Numbered from the stretch's first letter, positions 31,479 through 40,672 are shown. The stretch is 64,000 bases of DNA from Streptomyces sp. MP131-18 (GCF_001984575.1 NZ_LZNS01000001.1:6124398-6188397), one strand, 5' to 3'. The notes: generated by a model not told the origin, from the letters alone. Numbers and translations are program-made.

Positions 31479-33074
31479 TCAGTAGGCGAAGATGCCGAAG
31501 CCGAAGCCCGGCACGGTGACCTCCTGGCCGCTGAGCGTGGCGCCGTTCGTCTCCACCGGCCTGGCCTCGCCGGGGCCAGGGGCGGCCAGGGTGTAGGAGG
31601 CGGGCTCGCGGCGCGGGTTGACAGCGATGAGGTAGCAGTCCCCACGTGTGTACACCAGGGGGTAGCCGGTGTGCAGGACGTTGACGGGGGAGCGGCTGCC
31701 CAGCTCGGGAACGGACTTGCGCAGCGCGATCAGGCGGCGCACCAGATGCAGCAGGGAGTCCGGGTCCGCGCGCTGCCCGGCGACCGTCGGGCGGCCCGGG
31801 TCGGGGTCGACGGGCAGGTAGAGCCGGTCGGCGGGCGCGGTGGAGAAGCCGGCGCCCGGGGAGTCGTCCCACTGCATCGGGGTCCTCGACCCGGCCCTGT
31901 TGTAGCGGGGGCCGAGCACGCTGCCCTCGTGGTCCGGCAGGCCGGGGAGGTAGCGCATGCCGATCTCGTCGCCGTAGTAGATGGCGGGCAGCGTCGGCCA
32001 GGTCAGCTGGAAGGCGAACGCCGCGGGCAGCTGCTCGGCGGTGCGCGGGCCGCAGCACAGGCGGGAGAAGTCGTGGTTGGCGGATGGCAGGGTGATGAAC
32101 CCCTGGTCGCCGATGACGGCGTTGACCGACTCCCAGGCGGTGACGAACGTACCGGCGGTGCCGCCGCCGTCCGCGTCGAAGTAGCAGTGCCGCTGCGTCC
32201 AGTGCTCGGCGACGGTGCCGTGGTTGTTGTTCCACAGCGAGCGCAGCGGCAGGCCGTCGGAGGGGCCGCCGAACTGGAGGAAGAAGTCGGAGTGGAAGCC
32301 GGCGGGCACCGAGACGGCCGGGTCGCCCCACTCGGCCAGCAGCGCCGCGTGCGGGTGGGCGCTGTCCAGCCACGTGCGCAGCTCGGTCCACAGCCGGCCG
32401 GTCTCGATCAGTCCGGGGTCGTCCTTGACCAGGGAGTGCGCCATGTCCACGCGGAACCCGGCCAGGCCGAGGCGCAGCCAGTGGTCCATGATCTCGCGCA
32501 GCGCCGCCCGGTTGGCACGCGGCCCCTCCGAGCCGACGGGCAGCCGCCAGGGCTCGGCCGGGTCCTTGCGGGCGTAGCCGAAGTTGAGGGCGGGCTGGGA
32601 CTCGAAGAAGTTCGGCAGGTAGCCGCCCGGTCTGCTGCCGGGGGAGGCCACGAAGTTGTCCGGCAGTCCGTCGGTGGACTCCGTCCAGATGTACCGCTGG
32701 TCCGCCGGGTCGTCGATCGCGGCGCGGAACCAGGGGTGCTGGTCGGAGGTGTGTCCGGCCACCAGGTCGAGCAGCACACGGATGCCGCGCCGCCCCGCGG
32801 TGTCGACGAGCTGGGCCAGGTCGTCCGCGGTCCCGTAGCGGGGCGCGACCGACAGGTAGTCGGAGATGTCGTAGCCCGCGTCGTTGAACGGGGAGGCGAA
32901 GCAGGGGTTCAGCCAGATCGTGTTCACGCCGAGCCACGCCAGGTGGTCGATCCGCTCGGTGACCCCCGCGAAGTCACCGATCCCGTCGCCGTTCGCGTCG
33001 GCGAAGCTCTGCGGGTAGATCTGATAGAGGACGGCGTCGGGGAGCCAGGCGGGAGCGGGGCGGAAGGACGGCAT
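31479..33074 (-). CDS. GH13 alpha-glucosidase-type glycosidase
   Basis: A 531-residue cytoplasmic GH13 enzyme (no signal peptide). The conserved regions are present: LVAGHTSDQHPWF, GFRVDMAH with nucleophile Asp210, LLAEWGD with acid/base Glu248, and ANHDFSR with His334-Asp335. A QIYPQSFADANGDGIGDF start and the C-terminal beta-domain are typical of alpha-glucosidases and oligo-1,6-glucosidases. As last gene of an operon with a solute-binding protein and two permeases, it likely hydrolyses the imported alpha-glucoside. In the first region, VAGHTSD replaces the more usual VPNHTSD. Confidence 0.9.
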   Translation of the reverse strand: MPSFRPAPAWLPDAVLYQIYPQSFADANGDGIGDFAGVTERIDHLAWLGVNTIWLNPCFASPFNDAGYDISDYLSVAPRYGTADDLAQLVDTAGRRGIRVLLDLVAGHTSDQHPWFRAAIDDPADQRYIWTESTDGLPDNFVASPGSRPGGYLPNFFESQPALNFGYARKDPAEPWRLPVGSEGPRANRAALREIMDHWLRLGLAGFRVDMAHSLVKDDPGLIETGRLWTELRTWLDSAHPHAALLAEWGDPAVSVPAGFHSDFFLQFGGPSDGLPLRSLWNNNHGTVAEHWTQRHCYFDADGGGTAGTFVTAWESVNAVIGDQGFITLPSANHDFSRLCCGPRTAEQLPAAFAFQLTWPTLPAIYYGDEIGMRYLPGLPDHEGSVLGPRYNRAGSRTPMQWDDSPGAGFSTAPADRLYLPVDPDPGRPTVAGQRADPDSLLHLVRRLIALRKSVPELGSRSPVNVLHTGYPLVYTRGDCYLIAVNPRREPASYTLAAPGPGEARPVETNGATLSGQEVTVPGFGFGIFAY

Positions 33075-33122
33075 GGGGGCGGCGCACCTTTCGGGTCACA
33101 CGGGGCACTGGAGAAGGGCGGT

Positions 33123-33953
33123 TCAGCCCTTGACCGCGCCGGCGGTCAGGCCGGATACCACGGCGCGGCGGAAGACCAGGACGAGCAGCGCGATGGGCAG
33201 CACCGAGACCGTCGCGGCGGCGAAGATCGTGCCGTAAGGGACGGTGAACTGGCTGCCGAAGAGCGCCAGGCCGACCGGCATCGTCCGGAACCGGTCGGCC
33301 GTGTTCAGGGTGAGCGCGATCAGGAACTCGGTCCAGCAGGCGGTGAACGTGAAGATCGCCGCGGTGAACATGCCGGGTCTGGCCTGCGGCAGGATCACCG
33401 ACAGGACGGTGCGTACCGGGGAGGCACCGTCCACCCACGCGACTTCCTCCATCTCCTTCGGAATCCCGAGGAAGAAGTTCCGCAGAATCCAGACCGCGAA
33501 CGGCACGTTCAGCGCCGTATATACGAGGATCAGGCCTTGGTAGCTGTTGAGCCACCCGATATCGCGCATCAGCAGGAAGAGGGGGGCGGCGAGCGCGATG
33601 GTGGGGAAGAGGGAGATCATCAGCAGCGCCACCATGATCGGTGCCTTGCCGCGCAGCGGCAGCCGCGCCAGGGCGTACCCGGCGAACGCGCTCAGGGACA
33701 GCACCAGCGTCGTGGCCACGACGGACACCAGCACGGAGTTCACCAGGTAGGTGCCGAAGTTGTTGTCGACGAACGCCTGCCGGTAGTTCTCGAAGGTGGC
33801 GTTCGGGGGCCACAGGTCGGGCGGGTTGGCGCCGATCTCCTCCGGGCCCTTGAGCGAGGACGCGGCCATCCAGTACAGCGGCGCGGCCACGAAGGCGGCG
33901 ATGAGCAGCGCCGCGAGATGCGTCCAGGTCAGTCGGACTCTGCCGATTCTCAT
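33123..33953 (-). CDS. Carbohydrate ABC permease, MalG type
   Basis: A 276-residue permease with six membrane segments. The cytoplasmic EAA loop is EMEEVAWVDGASPVRTVLSVILPQARPG. It pairs with the upstream MalF-type permease to import an oligosaccharide. The ATG at 33953 overlaps the preceding stop (ATGA). The operon has no ATP-binding subunit, so a shared ATPase such as MsiK, known to serve several streptomycete sugar importers, would be required. Confidence 0.9.
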   Translation of the reverse strand: MRIGRVRLTWTHLAALLIAAFVAAPLYWMAASSLKGPEEIGANPPDLWPPNATFENYRQAFVDNNFGTYLVNSVLVSVVATTLVLSLSAFAGYALARLPLRGKAPIMVALLMISLFPTIALAAPLFLLMRDIGWLNSYQGLILVYTALNVPFAVWILRNFFLGIPKEMEEVAWVDGASPVRTVLSVILPQARPGMFTAAIFTFTACWTEFLIALTLNTADRFRTMPVGLALFGSQFTVPYGTIFAAATVSVLPIALLVLVFRRAVVSGLTAGAVKG

Positions 33954-35053
33954 GTCCCGGCCTCCTCTTCGCCGACCTGGGACCGGAACGCGCGCAGGAA
34001 CAGCAGGCAGCCGACCAGCACCAGGGCGGCGGTGCTCGCCGCCACGGCCGCGCCCGGGCCGAAGTCGAGGTTGGTGAACATCACATGCCAGCCCAGCAGG
34101 GCGAGTGACTCCGTGGCGTCGCCGGGGCCGCCGCCGGTCAGCACGAACGGCAGGTCGAAGATCCCGAAGGCCTGGAGGATGCGGAAGAGGACGGCGATGG
34201 TCAGCGCGGGCCGCAGCAGCGGCAGCCGCACCCGCCAGAAGGCGGTCCACGCGCCGGCGCCGTCCACGCGGGCGGCCTCGGTGACGTCGGTGGGCAGCAT
34301 CATCAGCCCGGCCAGCACGATGATCGCGACGAACGGGGTGGTCTTCCACACGTCGGCCACCGCCATCGAGATGATCGCCGGGAAGCGGGTGCCGAGGAAC
34401 TGCACGGGCTCGCCCGTCACGCTCTCCGACGCGGCCGTCAGGATGCCGTAGACGCCGTTGTACATGTACGCCCACAGCTGGGCCGAGACGACGGTGATCA
34501 TCGCCCAGGGCAGCAGGAGCAGCGCCATCATCCAGCTCCGCCCGACGCCGCCGAGCCGTTCGAGCACCAGCGCGATCAGCGTGCCGAGGATCAGTTCGGC
34601 CACCACCGTGCCGATGGTGTACAGCACGGTGAACACCAGGGCGTGCCGCCAGCGTTCCGAGCCGAGCAGCAGCCCGTAGTGGCCGGTGGTGAAGCCGGAG
34701 AGGCTGAATCCGCCGGCGGACACGTCGACGTCGCTCAGGCTCATCGCGACCGAGAAGACGATGGGGAACAGCGTGACGGCCAGCACCACGAACAGCCCGG
34801 GCAGGGCGAACGCCCAGCCCAGCCGGGCGAACCGGCGTTCGAGCACGGAGCGCTGCGGCGGGCGCAGCCGGGAGCGCCCGCCGGGGCCGCCGGGCGGCTG
34901 CCCGGCGGCCTCCGCGGGCTGCCCGACCTCGGCCGGTCCACCGCGGGGCGGCGGATGGTGCCTGGAACGTCCGTACGCCAGCGTGTGGCCGTCGTCCTCA
35001 CCTGGCGGCCCGGCCGCCGCCGAAGGGGTGCCCTCCGGGGGAGTGTCGCTCAC
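33950..35053 (-). CDS. Carbohydrate ABC permease, MalF type
   Basis: A 367-residue permease. A long Pro/Gly-rich cytoplasmic N-terminus (about 75 residues) precedes six membrane helices, and the EAA loop is DVTEAARVDGAGAWTAFWRVRLPLLRPA. GTG at 35053 is the first start, about 130 bp after the solute-binding gene. The long N-terminal region is low-complexity and may be overpredicted; a downstream start near the RFARLGWAFAL segment cannot be excluded. Confidence 0.88.
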   Translation of the reverse strand: MSDTPPEGTPSAAAGPPGEDDGHTLAYGRSRHHPPPRGGPAEVGQPAEAAGQPPGGPGGRSRLRPPQRSVLERRFARLGWAFALPGLFVVLAVTLFPIVFSVAMSLSDVDVSAGGFSLSGFTTGHYGLLLGSERWRHALVFTVLYTIGTVVAELILGTLIALVLERLGGVGRSWMMALLLLPWAMITVVSAQLWAYMYNGVYGILTAASESVTGEPVQFLGTRFPAIISMAVADVWKTTPFVAIIVLAGLMMLPTDVTEAARVDGAGAWTAFWRVRLPLLRPALTIAVLFRILQAFGIFDLPFVLTGGGPGDATESLALLGWHVMFTNLDFGPGAAVAASTAALVLVGCLLFLRAFRSQVGEEEAGT

Positions 35054-35183
35054 GGCAACCTCGGGTTCGCTTCTCCGCCCGCGCGGCTGCGTGCGGCGGT
35101 GGGGGTGGTCGCGCGGGGCCCGGCCGCCGCGCGGGGGATGCCTGCCGGTCCGTCGCCTGCTGGCCGGAGGCCGGGGGAGTAGC

Positions 35184-36488
35184 TCACAGGGCGTTGCCCT
35201 CCAAAGCCCGCTCGATGTCGTCGCACGCCGCGCGCAGCGCCGCGCCCGGCGGCGTGGTGCCGGCCAGCGACCCGTTGATGTTGGTGAACATGCCGTAGCT
35301 GACCTGCGCGTACCGGGGGAAGAGGGCGGGTCTGGCGACCATCGGCACCTCGGCCGCGGCGGCGAGCACCGGATCGTCGCGCTGCAACTCCTTGTCGTTC
35401 AGCACGTCGGAGACGGTGGGCAGTACGGCGTTCTCCGCGAGCATGCGCTGCGCCTCGTCGCCGGTCATCCACTTGATGAACGTCAGCACGGCGCCGACCG
35501 ACTCGCTGTGCGGGTTGACCATGAGGTTCCAGCCGCCCATGGCGGAGGGGCCCGGGTGGTCCTCGCCTTCGAAGGTGGGCAGCGGCGCGATGCCGACCTT
35601 GCCCGCCACCGCGGAGATCTCCGGGTTGTTGGACTCGCCGAAGCCGTGCGCCCAGTTGCGGTGGAAGACGGCGTCGCCCTCCACGAAGGTCTGGAGCGAC
35701 TGCGGCTCCTGGAAGCTGGTGATCGCCGAGGGCGCCACCTCGTCGTCCAGCATGCCGCGCATGAAGTCCAGGACGCGCCGGTTCTCCTGGGTCTCCATCG
35801 TGCAGCTCTCGTGGTCATCGGAGACGCTCCGGCCGCCGGCCGCCGCCGTCATCTCGGTCCAGTTGACGCTCAGACCCTCGTAGTTGGCCCACTGGCCGAC
35901 GTAGCCGTACTTCGCGTCTCCCGCGTCCTGGATGGTGCGGGCGGTCTTCGCCAACTCCTCCCAGGTGCGGGGGACCGGCAGGTCGTGCTTCTCCAGCAGG
36001 TCCTTGCGGTAGTAGAGGAAGCCGGCGTCGGCGTACAGCGGCGCCGCCACGTGGTCGCCGCGGTACTCGGTGAGCTCGGACCGCTGCTCGGGGTAGCGGT
36101 CCCAGAAGTCGTCCGGCAGGTGCTCGTCCAGCGGCATGGCCAGCTCTGACCTGCCGAACTGGGCGGGCCAGATGAGGTCGCCGTTGAAGACGTCGATGCT
36201 GCCGGAGCCGCCGGAGATCTCGGTGGTCAGCGTGGCGCGCATCGTGTCGGTGTTGTTCGGCGCCGCCTGGTAGGTGACGGAGATCTCGGGGTGCTTTTTC
36301 TCGAAGGCGTCGATGAGCTTCTGTGGCAGGCCCTCGGGGCCGAAGTTGATTGCGTACCAGGTAATGGCGCCGGACGCCGGCCCCACGTCCCGCGGATCGA
36401 CCGTTGCGGAACCGACGCCGGAGCCGCATGCGGCAGCGGCCAGCAGAACGGGGACGGCGCAGAGCGCGGCTGCTCTGCGGATGGACAT
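35184..36488 (-). CDS. Sugar ABC transporter solute-binding lipoprotein
   Basis: A 434-residue family 1 solute-binding protein. The lipobox is in AAAACG (Cys21), after a short Arg-bearing signal peptide. The mature fold shows ITWYAINFGPEGLPQKLIDAFEKKHP, ISGGSGSIDVFNGDLIWPAQF and GGWNLMVNPHS, like trehalose/maltose-type binding proteins. It captures an alpha-glucoside outside the cell and leads the operon with two permeases and the GH13 enzyme. I see no clear operator in the short upstream gap. The exact sugar is not determinable. Confidence 0.9.
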   Translation of the reverse strand: MSIRRAAALCAVPVLLAAAACGSGVGSATVDPRDVGPASGAITWYAINFGPEGLPQKLIDAFEKKHPEISVTYQAAPNNTDTMRATLTTEISGGSGSIDVFNGDLIWPAQFGRSELAMPLDEHLPDDFWDRYPEQRSELTEYRGDHVAAPLYADAGFLYYRKDLLEKHDLPVPRTWEELAKTARTIQDAGDAKYGYVGQWANYEGLSVNWTEMTAAAGGRSVSDDHESCTMETQENRRVLDFMRGMLDDEVAPSAITSFQEPQSLQTFVEGDAVFHRNWAHGFGESNNPEISAVAGKVGIAPLPTFEGEDHPGPSAMGGWNLMVNPHSESVGAVLTFIKWMTGDEAQRMLAENAVLPTVSDVLNDKELQRDDPVLAAAAEVPMVARPALFPRYAQVSYGMFTNINGSLAGTTPPGAALRAACDDIERALEGNAL

Positions 36489-36571
36489 GGGCCTCAGCGT
36501 TCCGTGCCCGTCCCCCTACACAAAGCCGAAAACGCTCTTATCGGAAATATTCACCGGAAAGGGCCCCTGCT

Positions 36572-37228
36572 TCAGGCCGCTGCGTTCTCCAGGTCCATGA
36601 ACACCGCCGTGTTCAGCGCGAACGCCCGCTTGCACTCGTCCACGATCCGCAGCCGCTCCGGCTCCGGTGCGGGCAGCGCGTCCAGCAGCGACCGGTACTC
36701 ACGCTTGAACGCGGCCGGGTTGGCGATGCCCTCGAAGACGTAGAACCGCACCCCGTCGCCCTTGCGCGCGAAGCCGTAACGCCGCTCCGCGGTGGAACGG
36801 ATGATCTGACCGCCGGAGAGGTCACCGAGGTAGCGGGTGTAGTGGTGCGCGACATAGCCGCCCGGCCAGTCCCGCGCGACCTCCATCACGCGCGCCGCGT
36901 ACGCCTCGGTCGCGGGCAGCGGGCGCAGCGCGGCGCGCCAGTCCCCGCCGTCGTGCAGGTGGTCCAGGTCCCGTTCGAGCGCGGTGGTGCGGAAGAGCTC
37001 GGGGCGGATGAACGGGCCCGCGACCGGGTCGTCCGCCAGCCGGTCCGCGACACCCTCCAGCGCCCGGTAGACGAACCACAGCTGCTCGGTGTAGCTGCGG
37101 AACGCGCCGACGCCGAGCCGTCCGCCGAGCAGGTCGCCCATGAACGCCGAGTTCTCGGCTTCGGTGTGCTGCTGGTGCGAGGCGTCGCGGATCAGCGTCG
37201 AGAAGGGGGTGGCTTCGAGCACGGTCAC
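36572..37228 (-). CDS. hmuO: Heme oxygenase
   Basis: A 218-residue biliverdin-producing heme oxygenase. The proximal heme ligand is His21 in QQHTEAE, and the distal-helix signature LGDLSGGQ spans residues 134-141, with ERDLDHL and the YTRYL lead-in also conserved. It opens the heme ring using O2 and electrons, releasing iron, CO and biliverdin in the cytosol. It is separated from hmuTUV by about 12 kb but has its own iron-box-like palindrome upstream, so it likely belongs to the same iron regulon. The 83-bp gap to the next minus-strand gene makes co-transcription with the sugar operon possible but unproven. Confidence 0.95.
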   Translation of the reverse strand: MTVLEATPFSTLIRDASHQQHTEAENSAFMGDLLGGRLGVGAFRSYTEQLWFVYRALEGVADRLADDPVAGPFIRPELFRTTALERDLDHLHDGGDWRAALRPLPATEAYAARVMEVARDWPGGYVAHHYTRYLGDLSGGQIIRSTAERRYGFARKGDGVRFYVFEGIANPAAFKREYRSLLDALPAPEPERLRIVDECKRAFALNTAVFMDLENAAA

Positions 37229-37294
37229 GGCGGACCTCCAGGGCCGAACGAGGCGGCGGGGCGCGGCAGGCCGCCGCGCCCCGCCATCCTCGCT

Positions 37295-37312
37295 ACTTAG
37301 GCTTACCTAAGT
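37295..37312. promoter_or_regulatory. Iron-box-like palindrome upstream of hmuO
   Basis: ACTTAGG-CTTA-CCTAAGT is a perfect 7-4-7 palindrome about 67 bp upstream of the heme oxygenase start. It shares the TTAGG/CCTAA half-sites of the DtxR/IdeR operator and resembles the site at 24330-24348. Regulation by iron is inferred. Confidence 0.8.
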
Positions 37313-37347
37313 CAAGCACTTGCCGACGCCGTGTCGGTAACCTCGGG

Positions 37348-38214
37348 TCAGGGCAGCGTCAGGATCTCCGCCCCGTCGTCCGTCACCAGCAGCGTGTGCT
37401 CGAACTGCGCCGTGCGCCTGCGGTCCTTGGTGACCACCGTCCAGTTGTCCGCCCACATGTCCCACTCGTGCGTACCGAGCGTCAGCATCGGCTCGATCGT
37501 GAACGTCATCCCCGCTTCGAGCACCGTCGTCGCGTTCGGGTCGTCGTAGTGCGGGATGATCAGGCCCGAGTGGAACGAGCTGTTGATGCCGTGACCGGTG
37601 AAGTCCCGCACCACGCCATAGCCGAAGCGCTTCGCGTAGGACTCGATGACGCGTCCGATCACGTTGATCCGGCGACCGGGCCTGACCGCCCGCACCGCCC
37701 GGGTCAGCGCCTGGCCGGTCCGCTCGACCAGCAGGCGCGACTCCTCGTCCACCGCCTCCTCGCCGCCCACCAGGTACGTCGCGTTGGTGTCGCCGTGCAC
37801 GCCGCCGGTGAACGCGGTCACGTCGAGGTTCACGATGTCGCCCGCGTGCAGCACCGTCGAGTCCGGGATGCCGTGGCAGATCACCTCGTTCACCGAGGTG
37901 CACAGCGATTTGGGGAAGCCCCGGTAGCCGAGCGTGGACGGGTAGGCGCCGTGGTCGCACAGGAACGTGTGCGCCACCTCGTCCAGCCGGTCGGTCGTCA
38001 CCCCCGGCTCGATGTGCGCCGCCGCCTCCGCCAGCGCCTGCGCGGCGATCCGCCCGGCGATCCGCATGCGCTCGATGGTCTCCGCGTCCTGCACGTCGGG
38101 GCCGCGGTAGGGCGTGGGCGCCTTGCGGCCCACGTACTCGGGGCGGGGGATCGCGGAGGGAACGGTGCGGGCCGGCGAGAGCCGGCCGGGAACAAGGAGC
38201 GACTGGCCAGACAT
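37348..38214 (-). CDS. map: Type I methionine aminopeptidase
   Basis: A 288-residue enzyme that removes the initiator Met from new proteins. All metal and catalytic residues are present: His114 (ICHG), Asp131 and Asp142 (NLDVTAF...HGDTNATY), His208 (FTGHGI), Glu241 (FTIEP) and Glu272 (FEHT). The N-terminal 40 residues (SPARTVPSAIPRPEYVG) form the extension common in actinobacterial MetAPs that contacts the ribosome region. The ATG at 38214 is chosen for that extension. It diverges from the gene for a small conserved protein. Confidence 0.96.
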   Translation of the reverse strand: MSGQSLLVPGRLSPARTVPSAIPRPEYVGRKAPTPYRGPDVQDAETIERMRIAGRIAAQALAEAAAHIEPGVTTDRLDEVAHTFLCDHGAYPSTLGYRGFPKSLCTSVNEVICHGIPDSTVLHAGDIVNLDVTAFTGGVHGDTNATYLVGGEEAVDEESRLLVERTGQALTRAVRAVRPGRRINVIGRVIESYAKRFGYGVVRDFTGHGINSSFHSGLIIPHYDDPNATTVLEAGMTFTIEPMLTLGTHEWDMWADNWTVVTKDRRRTAQFEHTLLVTDDGAEILTLP

Positions 38215-38247
38215 GCGAATGAGTTTACGGGTGGGCAGGATGAGGAC

Positions 38248-38517
38248 ATGGCTGCTCTCTTCCGACGCAAGACCGCCGGCCGGTCCGGCGAGTGGTACTA
38301 CTGCCTGAAGCACCGCGCGGTCGAGGAGGGCCCCGACTGCCCCGCGCAGGACCGCTTCGGCCCGTACCCGACCCGCACCGAGGCCGAGCACGCGATGGAC
38401 ACCGCCCGCGACCGCAACGAGGCGTGGCGCAACGACCCGCGCTGGAACGACGAGGACCCCGGCGAGGACGGGACCGGGGACCGGGACGGGAACGGCGGCG
38501 GGAGCCGGGCGACCTGA
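38248..38517 (+). CDS. Small conserved protein near map
   Basis: An 89-residue soluble protein. The conserved core (WYYCLKHRAVEEGPDCPAQDRFGPYPTRTEAEHAM) contains two Cys and a His and reads like a small SPOR-like or zinc-type fold. The C-terminal 25 residues are low-complexity Asp/Gly. The ATG at 38248 follows GAGGAC. I do not know a function. It is divergent from map across about 30 bp, an arrangement I believe recurs in streptomycetes. Confidence 0.75.
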   Translation: MAALFRRKTAGRSGEWYYCLKHRAVEEGPDCPAQDRFGPYPTRTEAEHAMDTARDRNEAWRNDPRWNDEDPGEDGTGDRDGNGGGSRAT

Positions 38518-38581
38518 CGCAGCAGGACCGCGGCCCGGGGGGAGCCGACTGGCCGCGGCGGGGGAGTGGCAGGATGCGGAC

Positions 38582-39289
38582 ATGACCTCAACAGAAGCCG
38601 GCGGCACCAAGCCCGCCGCCAAGGACCCCTGGGCCCTGCCTGACGTCTCCGGCCTCGTCATCGGCGTCCTCGGCGGAACCGGCGACCAGGGCCGCGGTCT
38701 CGCCTACCGCCTCGCCCGCGCCGGCCACCGGGTGATCATCGGCTCGCGCGCCGCCGACCGCGCCCGCGCCGCCGCGGACGAACTCGGCCACGGCACCGAG
38801 GGCATGGACAACGCGGGCTGCGCCCGGGAGAGCGACGTGGTGATCGTCGCCGTCCCGTGGGAGGGTCACGCCGCCACCCTCACCGCGCTGCGCGAGGAGC
38901 TGGCGGGCAAGCTCGTCGTCGACTGCGTCAACCCGCTCGGCTTCGACAAGAAGGGCGCGTACGCCCTCGTTCCCGAGGAGGGCAGCGCCGCCGAGCAGGC
39001 CGCCGCGCTCCTGCCCGACGCGCGCGTCACCGCCGCGTTCCACCACCTGTCGGCCGTGCTGCTCCAGGACCCCGCGATCGAGAAGATCGACACCGACGTC
39101 ATGGTGCTCGGCGAGAGCCGCGCCGACTGCGCGATCGTGCAGGCGCTGGCCGGCCGCATCCCCGGCATGCGCGGCGTCTTCGCCGGCCGGCTGCGGAACG
39201 CCCACCAGGTGGAGGCGCTGGTCGCCAACCTCATCTCGGTCAACCGCCGCTACTCCGCCCACGCGGGCGTCCGCCTCACCGACATCTGA
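38582..39289 (+). CDS. npdG: NADPH-dependent F420 reductase
   Basis: A 235-residue Rossmann enzyme. The NADP loop GVLGGTGDQGRGLAYRLARAGHRVIIGSR is typical of F420H2:NADP oxidoreductases, as are VIVAVPWEGH, VDCVNPLGFDKKG and AFHHLSA. It passes hydride between NADPH and the deazaflavin cofactor F420, supplying reduced F420 to other enzymes in secondary metabolism and redox defence. The ATG at 38582 sits after GGATGCGGAC. A short membrane-protein gene follows on the same strand. Confidence 0.92.
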   Translation: MTSTEAGGTKPAAKDPWALPDVSGLVIGVLGGTGDQGRGLAYRLARAGHRVIIGSRAADRARAAADELGHGTEGMDNAGCARESDVVIVAVPWEGHAATLTALREELAGKLVVDCVNPLGFDKKGAYALVPEEGSAAEQAAALLPDARVTAAFHHLSAVLLQDPAIEKIDTDVMVLGESRADCAIVQALAGRIPGMRGVFAGRLRNAHQVEALVANLISVNRRYSAHAGVRLTDI

Positions 39290-39326
39290 CCCCAGCAGAT
39301 CCCGCCAGACCCACGGAGCCCTCCAG

Positions 39327-39527
39327 ATGCCCCCCGCCGCCCAGGCCGCCCACCCCAGCCGGCTCGCCGTCTACGCCCTGATCGTGTGCGTGCTCACCGT
39401 CGTCGCGGCGGTCGTGTCGTTCACCCGGGGCAACTGGCTCGGCATCATCTGGGTCCTCCTGGCCGGCCTCTCGTCGAACCTGGCCTGGTACTACTTCAAG
39501 AAGTCCAGGGCCCGGCCGACCGCCTGA
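39327..39527 (+). CDS. Small two-helix membrane protein
   Basis: A 66-residue protein with two membrane helices (about 14-32 and 38-54) and a short basic tail (KKSRARPTA). It lies 37 bp after npdG on the same strand, so it may share its transcript. It looks like a conserved streptomycete small membrane protein, with no function known to me. Confidence 0.75.
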   Translation: MPPAAQAAHPSRLAVYALIVCVLTVVAAVVSFTRGNWLGIIWVLLAGLSSNLAWYYFKKSRARPTA

Positions 39528-39557
39528 GGCGGCCGGCCGGGGCGGCGCGCCCGGAGA

Positions 39558-40427
39558 TCAGTGGAAGCTGTGCTCCTCGTCCGGGTAGGCCCCGCCCACG
39601 ACGTCCTCGGCGAACGCCCGCGCCGCGTCGCCCAGCGCCTCCCGCAGCCGCCCGTACTGCTTGACGAACCGCGGCGTGCGGCCGCCGGGCCACTCCGTCA
39701 TCCCGGCCATGTCGGTCCACACCAGCACCTGCGCGTCGCACTCCGCGCCCGAGCCGATGCCGATCGTCGGAATGTGCAGGCTGCGCGTCACCTCCGCGGC
39801 CAGTTCGGCCGTCACCAGTTCGAGCACCACCGCGAACGCGCCCGCGTCCTGCACCGCCTTCGCATCCCGCAGGAGCTGCTGCGCCGCCTCCTCACCGCGC
39901 CCCTGCACCGGGTGCCCGCCGTAGGCGTGCACCGACTGCGGGGTCAGGCCGACGTGGGCCATCACCGGAATCCCCGACTCCACCAGCAGCCGGATCTGGT
40001 CGGCGGAACGCTCGCCGCCCTCCAGCTTCACCGCGCCGACCCCGGCCTCCTTGACCAGGTGGGTGGCGCTGCGCAGCGCCTGCACCGCGCTCTCCTGGTA
40101 GGACCCGAACGGCAGGTCCCCCACGATCAGCGCGCGGCTCGTGCCGCGCACCACGGCCCCGGCCAGCATGGTCATCTGGTCGAGGGTGACCGGGACGGTG
40201 CTGTCGTACCCCAGGTGGGCATTGCCCATGGAGTCGCCCACCAGCATCACCGGAATACCTGCCTCGTCGAAGACCGAGGCGGTCATTGCGTCGTACGCGG
40301 TCAGCATCGGCCACTTCTCGCCCCGCCGCTTGGCCGCCGCTATGTCCCTGACCGTGAGTCTGCGGCTGCTCCGGCCGCCGTAGAGCCCGGTCCCGGCAGG
40401 CTTGTGCCCTGTCATCGCGCTGGTCAT
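39558..40427 (-). CDS. panB: 3-methyl-2-oxobutanoate hydroxymethyltransferase
   Basis: A 289-residue PanB. It forms ketopantoate from alpha-ketoisovalerate and methylene-tetrahydrofolate, the first committed step to pantothenate and CoA. Key segments are LTAYDAMTASVFDEAGI, the metal-binding VGDSMGN, DLPFGSY, KLEGGE, HVGLTPQS and GIGSGAECDAQVLVWTD. The ATG at 40427 is followed by a 25-residue actinobacterial-type N-terminal extension. Monocistronic by its surroundings: it converges on the small membrane protein gene and is divergent from the EEP-family gene. Confidence 0.96.
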   Translation of the reverse strand: MTSAMTGHKPAGTGLYGGRSSRRLTVRDIAAAKRRGEKWPMLTAYDAMTASVFDEAGIPVMLVGDSMGNAHLGYDSTVPVTLDQMTMLAGAVVRGTSRALIVGDLPFGSYQESAVQALRSATHLVKEAGVGAVKLEGGERSADQIRLLVESGIPVMAHVGLTPQSVHAYGGHPVQGRGEEAAQQLLRDAKAVQDAGAFAVVLELVTAELAAEVTRSLHIPTIGIGSGAECDAQVLVWTDMAGMTEWPGGRTPRFVKQYGRLREALGDAARAFAEDVVGGAYPDEEHSFH

Positions 40428-40672
40428 CGCGCTGCTCCTGTTCGTCGTCTCGAAGCGCCGTCACGGCGTCCCCGGATCGCCTTCCATGGTCGCACCGAGG
40501 CGGCGCACGCGAAAAGGGGTGCTGATATAACGGAACCCCGCGCCCCGCCGTGGCCGTCTTGAGAGCGGACGAATCCGTCACACGATCCGGGAGTGGCCTC
40601 CTGGCCGGTGCCACGGGGCGAGTGGGGCCTATGGTTGCCGGGGCGGAGCGCGACGGTCAGCGAGGGCAGCGG

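Noticed and set aside
36489..36571. LacI-type operator before the second glucoside operon (CCGAAAACGCTCTTATCGG-like)
   Set aside because: Only four terminal bases pair and it does not resemble the malE sites; support is too weak.
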